From NCBI GenBank assembly GCA_029448655.1, contig JACCLO010000005.1, positions 2,294,001 to 2,358,000 on the forward strand: a stretch of 64,000 nt of DNA. Reading direction: 5' to 3'. Source of the stretch: Wolfiporia cocos. Lineage: Eukaryota; Basidiomycota; Agaricomycetes; Polyporales; Phaeolaceae. The position numbers and the translations under genes were made by a program. Below, piece after piece: positions 56,491-64,000 of this stretch. The notes beneath the pieces were generated by a model. That model was given only the letters and a program-made list of their open reading frames with translations, did no database searches and was not told the DNA's origin. Numbering within the stretch: the stretch's first letter is position 1; the number at the start of each line of letters is the position of its first letter.

Positions 56491-59400
56491 ATGGCTCCCC
56501 ACGAGCACTCTGGGGCCTCGACGCCGCTCTCCCCGACAACTACTCTGTCGGCACCGCCGTCTCCGAGATTGAAAACGGAGATCCTGAAGGAAGTGAAGGC
56601 CTCACTCGTCTCTGCCTCGACTGCCATCGAGTTCATCGCGTCCCGCTCAACATCGAGTTCGTCTGTGTTCATCTACGATGTCGCTGAGCAGGTCGGCTTC
56701 GGCACGCTCACGAAGTCGTGGGCAACCACTACTAGCGAGAGCGCGTCCGTCGTAGAGTTGCAGACTAGAGCTGGCGCGGGCCTGAGTCTCGTCGGTAGGT
56801 TGTCGCAGGGGACGAGCAAGGACGCGACGAACGGCGCGGTCCTCACCGCATACACGACGCCCTCCGGCCTCGCCGCGATGGCACAGTCACTATCGTACCT
56901 TCCCGCGCCCGCGGTGGACAGTAGGTTGATTATACAGGTGCCCACCGTCACGCCCGTCGGCGAGAGCTTTGCCCTCTCGCCCACCCTCGCACCGCTCACA
57001 TCTGCACTTGCTCTCCTCCCGGAGAGCTTCACCATCCTCCTCTCGGCGACCCCGCAGGAGGCGCTGGAGTTCGCGACGCTGGCGTACAAAGTGGCTGATT
57101 CGCACATCATCCATCTCTTTGACCACCACGGCGCCGCCCGCGAAACGGGCCATGATCTCGTGCCGACGCTGCCGGAGCCTGAGCCTGGCCTCACCATCAA
57201 AGAGGGGCTGAGCAAGGCCGGATTTGGTGCGTTCGAGTATACCGGGGACAGCTCTGCCAGCACTGTGATCGTCCTGCTCAACGGGCCTCTCGCACTCGCG
57301 GCGAAGGCCATTGTGTCTCGCGCCCCTGGTCTGGGAGTCGTCACAGTCAAGGTTCTGAGACCTTGGGATGAGGAGGCTTTCCGCGCGGCACTCCCCGCGT
57401 CGGTGAAGCACATTCACGTTCTGGACGACGTACCGACCGAGTCGGCTCAAGGTGCTCTGTACGTAGACGTCTTCGCCTCTGTGCTCGATCCCCTCGGCCC
57501 AGGGCCTGTCGTCAAGTCTCACCGCATCGTGCCGGCGCACACTCAAGAGTTCCTCACCAAGCCCTCGACTTTCATGACATTCGTCGCGGAGATCGTGGGT
57601 GTCGCGGTCCCTGAGGCTTCTGTTCAAACGAACAGAAAAAATGTTCTATTCTTCAGCACTCCTGGCACGCAGCTTGCTTCCCCTGCGCGCGGGGTAGAGC
57701 AGACTTTCATCGCGCACCACGGCATTTTGACGCGCCTGGTCACCGATCACGACGTTTTCTCCAAACCTGGTGGAATTACTGCGGACCGCCTCATTCTCTC
57801 CGATCAAAATGAGACCACATTCGTTCCCGCATCCGTTGAGTTGCCCATCAGCCCCGACAGCACCGGCGTGGCCAATCTCGTAGCCATCCTGGACCAGACT
57901 CTCCTGAAGTCTCACTCTGTATTTGCCCATGCTCTGCCAGGATCTCCCGTGCTCATCGCGACGACCTGGACTGCAGCGGAGCTGGTCTCGAGCCTGTCGT
58001 GTGATGTAGTGTCTCTCATCCGCGAGCGGAACCTGCGCGTCTGCCTCGTCAACCCGGCCGCTGTAGCTGCGAAGGTCGGCGAGACCAGCTCGAAGGCTCC
58101 TGTGGGGCTCGAGAATATCATCCTGCAGGTTGCATTCCTCCGACTGTACCTCGGGCAGGCGGGCAGCGCGGCACTCGCAATTAAGATCTTGCGCAGTGCG
58201 TTCGGCGACAGCGTGCAGGGCGTCGCGCTGGGAGATGTGGGCGAGTACGCGTGGAACGCACTCGTCGAGGTGGAGATCCCCGCGCCGGAGGCTCTGGCGG
58301 AGGGCGAGGCGGCGAAACCAAACACGCTAAAGAACTTCTCGTTCAACGCAATTTCTGTCGAGACCGTGGAGGGCGAGACGGTCGTGAACGGCGCGCGCGT
58401 CGGCTCGTGGCACGACGCGGCGAAACATATCATCTTCCCCTCCGCCTTCACGCCCTCCGGCGTGCCGTCCGCCGAGGAGGAGTACGCGCAGGACCCCGCT
58501 TTGCGCCCGGAGGTGCCTGAGCGCACGTACCTCGTCACCTGCACGGTGAATCGGCGCCTCACGCCGCTCGACTACGACCGGAACGTGTTCCACCTCGAGT
58601 TTGACACGCGCGGCACGGGGCTCAAGTACGAGATCGGGGAGGCGCTCGGCGTGCACGGGTGGAACGACGCGGAGGAGGTGCTCGACTTCTGCCGCTGGTA
58701 CGGCGCGGACCCCGACCGCCTCATCACGATCCCCGTCCCGAACACGGACGGCACGAGGCTACACACGCGCACCGTCTACCAGGCGCTCCAGCAGCAGATT
58801 GATCTGTTTGGAAAGCCTGGCAAGGCGTTCTACGCTGACCTCGCAGAGTATGCGACTGTGCAGGCGGACAAGATGGCGCTGAAGTTCATCGGCTCGCCCG
58901 AGGGCTCATCGACGTTCAAGAAGCTGTCGGAGAAGGACACGGTGACGTTTGCGGATATTCTGAAGCGATACACTAGCGCAAGGCCGGGCGTTGAGGTCCT
59001 GTGTGAGCTGGTCGGTGACATCAAGCCGAGGCACTACAGTATTGCGAGCGCGCAAGCTGTGGTCGGTGACCAAGTAGATTTGTTAGTCGTCAGTGTCGAC
59101 TGGGTCACTCCGAGCGGTGAGTTGCACTGTGTGCGTGGCGAATTAGCATTATTGATAACGTGTCTTAGGTACCCCTCGTTACGGTCAATGCACGAGATAT
59201 CTCGCCGGTCTGAAGGTCGGCCAGAAGGTGACTGTCTCGCTCAGGCCGAGTGTCATGAAGGTGAGTATCTCTGTGGAAACCACCCTCCTAATGGTTGCTC
59301 ACTCGATGGTTAGCTCCCCCCAGACAACATGCAACCGATCATCATGGCCGGTCTCGGTACGGGCGCCGCGCCCTTCCGCGCGTTCCTGCAGTACCGCGCC

Positions 59401-59841
59401 TGGCTTCAAGCCCAGAATATCCCCACAGGCCCGACGTACTACTACTTTGGCTCGCGGCACCGCTCGCAGGAGTACTTGTACGGCGAGGAGCTCGAGGCAT
59501 TCATCGCAGATGGCGTGCTCACGAAGGCGGGACTCGCGTTCTCGCGTGACGGGCCGAAGAAGGTGTACATTCAGCACAAGATGAAGGAGGACGCGGACGA
59601 CCTCGCGCGCATGCTTTGGGACGACAAGGGCGTGTTCTACCTGTGCGGACCCACGTGGCCTGTGCCGGACGTGTACGAGGCGTTGGTGGGAGCACTGGTG
59701 AAGCGCACTGGACAGGACGCTGTGCATGCTGGCGAGTACTTGGAGAGTCTGAAGGAGGAGGAACGCTACGTGCTTGAGGTATGCCCAATCTGCGTGTCGT
59801 TGGGTCGAATTGCGCTAACGTCTGCTCTCTAGGTGTATTGA
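56491..59841 (+). CDS. MET10: Sulfite reductase [NADPH] flavoprotein alpha subunit
   Basis: FAD subunit that passes electrons from NADPH to the sirohaem beta subunit in sulfate assimilation. Start at 56491 (MAPHEHSGASTPLSPTTTLS). The N-terminal two thirds is the pyruvate:ferredoxin-oxidoreductase-like domain typical of fungal Met10 (SHIIHLFDHHGAARETGHDL, VVTVKVLRPWDEEAFRAALP). As in yeast, no flavodoxin domain is seen. The FAD-binding domain reads EYDRNVFHLEFD-type YDRNVFHLEFDTRGTGLKYE, IGEALGVHGWNDAEEVLDFC and VGDIKPRHYSIASAQ (RxYS). The NADPH domain reads PIIMAGLGTGAAPFRAFLQY, YYYFGSRHRSQEYLYGEELE, KVYIQHKMKEDADDLARMLW and GVFYLCGPTWPVPDVYEALV. Introns occur only near the 3' end (about 59119-59167, 59261-59313 and 59780-59832). 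The last exon is just VY plus stop at 59841. Confidence 0.94.
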
Positions 59842-60307
59842 TTTTCCTGTGTTATTTTCCGGATCATGGAATGCATTGCTCTGTGGCCCATCTACACAGG
59901 ATTTCTGTACATTTATCCACGATTGTGTCTAAGAGATTGAACTTGAGCTTGAGTCATCACACGTCTGAATGTGGCGAGTGGCGATTGATCGAGCAGCGAT
60001 CAAAGAAATGGCTGACGATTGAAAGAGGCTTGTTATTGCACTCGCCCTCATCGAGATGTTCGGCGACGACGAAATGTCCGTCGGGATCGTCGATAGCATC
60101 GGAGCCCCGGGTCTATCACGGGTATCATCATTATGATCATCGCGCTCGAGTCGATGCCCAGAGCCAGAGGTGCTCCGCCCTTGGCGGGCCGGTTAGTCCG
60201 AACCTATGTCGAACAGCATATAATACATCGAGTAATACATCGAGTCCTACTGAGAGACACGCTCCTATCATTTCTCCCGACGAAAAATATACACGAGCAG
60301 TAACCCC
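59842..60307. other. Intergenic region
   Basis: About 465 bp between tandem genes. Nothing coding is recognised. A short tandem duplication AATACATCGAGT occurs at about 60226-60250, roughly 60-80 bp before the next start codon. Confidence 0.6.
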
Positions 60308-61824
60308 ATGTCGTCCTTCAAACCCATCCAGTCCGCGGTGCTCGGCGTCGGTCTCGGCGGGCTGACCTTCCATATCCCTTTCGTGCTCGCGCTCCCGCAG
60401 TTCTTCACGCTCCGCGCCGTTCTCGAGCGCAATCCTACTGCGCCAGGTGGAAAGCTCGCGGCGCGTTTTGGCGCGGCCGCAGCAGAGGGCGTCACGATCT
60501 ACCGCACGTACGAGGAAGTGCTCGCGGACCCTGAGATCGAGCTCGTCTTCATCAGCACGCCGAGCGAGACGCACTACGCGCTCGCGAAGCAGGCACTCGA
60601 GGCGGGCAAGCACGGTGAGTCTGTGGTTCCCCCCTCCCCCACGCCGGCGTGGCTGTAGCTGGTGAAGGGAAGCGGTACTGATCGCGTGATACGGACAGTG
60701 CTGGTGGACAAGCCTGTGACGGCGACGGCGGCAGAGGCATACGAGCTCGGTGCACTCGCAAAGGCGAAGCAGCGCGTGCTGTACCCGTTCCAAAACCGCC
60801 GCTGGGACTCGGACTTCCTCACGCTGCGCAAGCTGCTTGACCTCCCGCCGTCGGATCCCAAGTCGCTCGGCACGCTCGTCGAGTTCGAGTCCAGGTGCGT
60901 CGCGCCGCCCGCGCGATCTTGACGCGCCCCCCTGTGACATTCCTCACGTGGATTCACGGCGTCCTGTAGGTTCGACCGCTACCGCGCGTCGCTGAAGAAC
61001 ACGTGGAAAGACCTGCCGATCCCTGCAAATGGGCTCGTGTATGACCTTGGAGCGCACACGATCGACCAAGTACTCGTGCTGTTCGGCCGTCCCACCAAGT
61101 TGACCGCATTCATTGAAAATATCCGCGGCATCGGGCACGAGGAAGTCGATGACTGCGTGAGTGGCTCCGATGTCATCCCGATACTGGCAGTAATTCAGCG
61201 ATGATTCGTGATCGGCAGTTTACGATCCATTTGCACTACCCACCTCGTCCCGCCCCTGAGGGCAGCCTTCAGCCGACGTCGTTCACATGCATCCTGCGCG
61301 GACACATCCTGTCGGTGCGCTCGCCGCAAGTACGTCAGCATTATCATTCGCTGCCTGTGATTCTGATGGTCCATCCCGACAGGTGCGCTACGTCGTGCGC
61401 GGGCTGAACGGGACGTACACCAAGTTCGGCGTCGACGTGCAGGAGGACCAACTTAAGGCGATATCCTCTGGTTCCGAGATCACCGGCTCGCCGACGTACG
61501 GGCAGGAGCCCGAGGCGATTTGGGGCGCCGTCGAGAACCTCACACCGAGCGGCGAGGTCGTCCACTCCCCGTGCGTACCCCCTCTGGCTACCCCGCACTG
61601 ATATGCTGACGAGCTGCCCGCCGACGTGGTCGCACAGATGGCCGTCGACGGAGCGCGGGAACTACGCGGCGCTGTTCGAGGACCTCGCGCGCACGATCCG
61701 CGAGGGGCGCGAACAGGCGGTCAAGTGGGCTGAGTCAGCGGAGGTGATCGAGCTCATTGAGCTCGCGTACCGGAGCGCGAAGGAGGAGCGCACCCTCGTC
61801 GTCCCCCACGCCCGTGGGCAATAG
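60308..61824 (+). CDS. Gfo/Idh/MocA oxidoreductase, scyllo-inositol 2-dehydrogenase (IolW/YdgJ)-like, copy 1
   Basis: Start at 60308 (MSSFKPIQSAVLGVGLGGLT). The Rossmann motif GVGLGG is followed by FHIPFVLALPQFFTLRAVLE, ELVFISTPSETHYALAKQAL and, after an intron, VLVDKPVTATAAEAYELGAL (DKP in place of the usual EKP). The C-terminal domain reads VLYPFQNRRWDSDFLTLRKL, FDRYRASLKNTWKDLPIPA, GLVYDLGAHTIDQVLVLFGR, GHEEVDDCFTIHLHYPPRP, VRYVVRGLNGTYTKFGVDVQ and SPTYGQEPEAIWG. The YDLGxHxxDQ and YTKFGVDxQE blocks are those of bacterial NADP-dependent scyllo-inositol dehydrogenases IolW/YdgJ. About six introns, including one at 61330-61382 that copy 2 lacks. Probably cytosolic, since no targeting signal is seen. 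Substrate is inferred only from family. Confidence 0.88.
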
Positions 61825-62314
61825 ATGGTGGGGCGTGCGAGTAGAATCCGGTGGCGCAAGGCAGATGCAGACCGAATTAATCTCCGAATTCTTGTGTCCG
61901 GACTCTTCGTCGGTAAGTAGCGGTGGACAGCGACCATCAGAAGTAGCAGGTTCTACCCGCAGAAGATGAGAAGAAGAAAGCAACGGCAGTGGCGAGAAAG
62001 TGGCTGGCAGTCGCCGGCTTCGATGACCCTTGTAACGTTATCGTGCAGATGTATCACTATTACGGATAAATGACTGCAGTGATTGAATAGAAACGTGTTC
62101 CACGCAGAGAGGGAATTTGGGGGGAGATGCTTCACACTCGCACGAATGCGCCACTGCGGTTCACATGGCCGCACACCGGCAGCCAGCTGCACGCTCGCCT
62201 CTGGTCCGGTGTCCGGTGTTAGGCTCCGAAGATACGCTCGTCGTGTCTTTACCGCAGGGAAGTATCCTCGTGCAACAGAGGACGGCGCAGCTAGTAAGAC
62301 CACGAACCTCAGAA
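61825..62314. other. Intergenic region between tandem paralogues
   Basis: About 490 bp. It has no gene remnant that I can identify and serves as promoter of copy 2. The sequence is not a visible duplicate of the promoter of copy 1. Confidence 0.55.
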
Positions 62315-63802
62315 ATGCCACACAAGCCCATCCAAACGGCGGTGCTCGGAGTAGGTCTCGGGGGGTTAGCATTCCACATTCCATTTGTTCTTGCGCTCCC
62401 GCAACACTTCACGCTCCGCGCCGTGTGGGAGCGCAACCCCGCCGGTGCTGGCGGGAAGCTGGCCGCACGCTTTGGCGCAGAGGCGGCGGCGGGCGTCACA
62501 ATCTGCACAACGTACGAAGATATCCTCAGTGATGACGAGATCGAGCTCGTCGTGATCAGCACGCCGAGCGCGACGCACTACGAGTACGCACGGAGGGCGC
62601 TGGCCGCGGGCAAGCACGGTGCGTATGCTGGGCAGCGGGCGCGTGCGTGCTGACAGCGTGTTCACGTTCATCATGGCTGTCCTCGGTGCCTGCGGGGGAT
62701 CAGGTACGCGCGACTGTCTACCGCGAGCTTCGCTGCGTTGATGACCCCTGATCACTGCCGCCGTTGCCCCTGCGTGCAGTCCTCGTGGACAAGCCGGTGA
62801 CCGCGACGGCGGCAGAGGCGCGCGCGCTGGGTGCGCTCGCCCGCGATCAGCAGCGCGTGCTGTACCCGTACCAGAATTGCCGCCTCAACGCGGACTTCCT
62901 TGCGCTGCGCGCGCTACTGGCGCTGCCGCCAAGCGACGCGCGCGGTCTGGGCGCTCTGTATGAGTTTGAGTCGCGGTAAGCGTGCAGTCCGCGAGGAGCA
63001 TGCGGGGCGGACTGATCCCCATGGCATCGGGCGCAGGTACGATCGCTACCGGACGTCGATTAAGGGCACCTGGAAGGACAGCCCCGCCCCCGCGAACGGC
63101 GCCGTGTACGATCTCGGCTCGCACCTTGTCGACCAGGCGCTCGTCCTCTTCGGTCGGCCTGCCAGGGTCACCGCCTTCATCGACAACGTGCGTGGCATTG
63201 GCAGCGACCAAGTCGACGACTGCGTGAGTCTCCCCGCAGTGAACCAAACTCGCCCTCACCGTCTAGACAGTTCACGATCTACCTGCACTACCCGCCCCGC
63301 CCGAGTACGGGGGATGGTCCTCATCCGACATCATTCACGGTCATTCTACGCTCGCATATCCTCTCCGTGCGTGCGCCGCAGCTGCGCTACGTCGTCCGCG
63401 GGACTGCGGGCACGTACACCAAATTCGGCATCGACGTGCAGGAAGCACAGCTTAAAGCCATGCCGACGCCCGCTGAGATCACGACCTCGCCAACGTACGG
63501 GCAAGAGCCCGCAGAGCTTTACGGCTCACTTGAGAACCTCTCCCCGAGTGGGGAGGTCATCAAATCCACGTATGCCGTCTCGCGCCGCACTTGACAGACT
63601 AGCGCTTACAATACACCCCAGCTGGCCCACGACGGCGAAGGGCAACTACGCGGCGATCTATGAGGACCTCGCGCACGCCGTCCGCGAAGGTAGAGCGCAG
63701 GCAATCAGGTGGGAGGAGTCGACCGAGGTGATAGAGATTATCGAGCTCGCGTACCAGAGTGCCCGCGAGGGGCGCACGTTCACAGTCCCGCCGCGGGCAT
63801 GA
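62315..63802 (+). CDS. Gfo/Idh/MocA oxidoreductase, scyllo-inositol 2-dehydrogenase-like, copy 2
   Basis: Tandem paralogue of the gene at 60308. Start at 62315 (MPHKPIQTAVLGVGLGGLAF). Blocks correspond one to one: ELVVISTPSATHYEYARRAL, VLVDKPVTATAAEARALGAL, VLYPYQNCRLNADFLALRAL, YDRYRTSIKGTWKDSPAPAN, AVYDLGSHLVDQALVLFGRP, DDCFTIYLHYPPRPSTGDG, LRYVVRGTAGTYTKFGIDVQ and SPTYGQEPAELYG. It ends REGRTFTVPPRA at the TGA 63800-63802. Where copy 1 has an NRRWDSDFL block, copy 2 has NCRLNADFL; this position lies in a conserved NRRWDxDF motif of bacterial relatives, so substrate use may have changed. The intron after GKH is in the same place in both copies. Confidence 0.88.
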
Positions 63803-64000
63803 GGCTCGCGGAGCACAGTGCGAGACAGCGGCAGGGATGCCGGCCCCATGGGGAGCATGCGAGGCTCGCGTGCGCATACGCTGTCACTGCCGTAGACGTG
63901 ATGTGCAATTCTATGATGCGCGGTATCAGAATATGTTGTATCGCGCTGTCAAACACGCGTAGCCGATCTAGGGGCATGCAGGGTCGGGCTTAATTGACGT
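63803..64000. other. Downstream flank, nothing recognised
   Basis: Fewer than 200 bp after the last stop codon. No coding or repeat signal. Confidence 0.6.

Overview
The window is nuclear DNA of a basidiomycete fungus, almost certainly a mushroom-forming Agaricomycete. Genes are dense, on both strands, and cut by many introns of about 48-60 nt. Several genes belong to families I associate with Agaricomycetes: a WW-like/membrane protein near 8 kb and a CCCH zinc-finger protein with the basidiomycete DUF7923-type core at 33 kb. All gene names come from reading the translated exons against remembered family sequences. No database search was run, so exon borders are my own readings.

Layout. Positions 1-5200 are AT-rich and repeat-laden: tRNA-like SINE fragments, palindromes, a 56-bp inverted repeat enclosing 2.7 kb, and a broken fragment of the splicing-factor gene SF3B1/HSH155. 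Positions 5.2-17.2 kb hold a housekeeping block: NSP1 (nucleoporin), a WW/membrane protein, NUP82 (nucleoporin), PRE10 (proteasome alpha7), RPN12 (proteasome lid) and PRE3 (proteasome beta1). Positions 17.2-26.8 kb hold an unknown conserved protein, a Gfo/Idh/MocA oxidoreductase, CDT1 (replication licensing) and a sugar transporter. A gene-poor stretch of about 5.9 kb follows (26.8-32.7 kb). Positions 32.7-42.8 kb hold the CCCH protein, Rho-GDI, COQ2 (ubiquinone synthesis), a ChaC-type gamma-glutamylcyclotransferase and a YTP1-like membrane protein. After a 2.5-kb gap come a pantothenate/allantoate-type MFS transporter, a Herp/Usa1-like ubiquitin-like membrane protein, the PKA regulatory subunit, a Ser/Thr-rich single-pass membrane protein, uracil phosphoribosyltransferase, the sulfite reductase alpha subunit, and a tandem pair of scyllo-inositol-dehydrogenase-like oxidoreductases.

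Functional links. The most striking arrangement is co-linear housekeeping complexes. NSP1 and NUP82 are partners in one nuclear-pore subcomplex and lie 3 kb apart with a single gene between them. Next to them, three subunits of the 26S proteasome lie within 3.5 kb, two of them sharing a 223-bp divergent promoter. The tandem oxidoreductases at the right end are recent-looking paralogues that differ by one intron.

I did not find a convincing wholly new biological system. The best candidates for follow-up are the proteasome/nuclear-pore block, the inverted-repeat/SINE island with its captured SF3B1 fragment, and the membrane proteins of unknown role.
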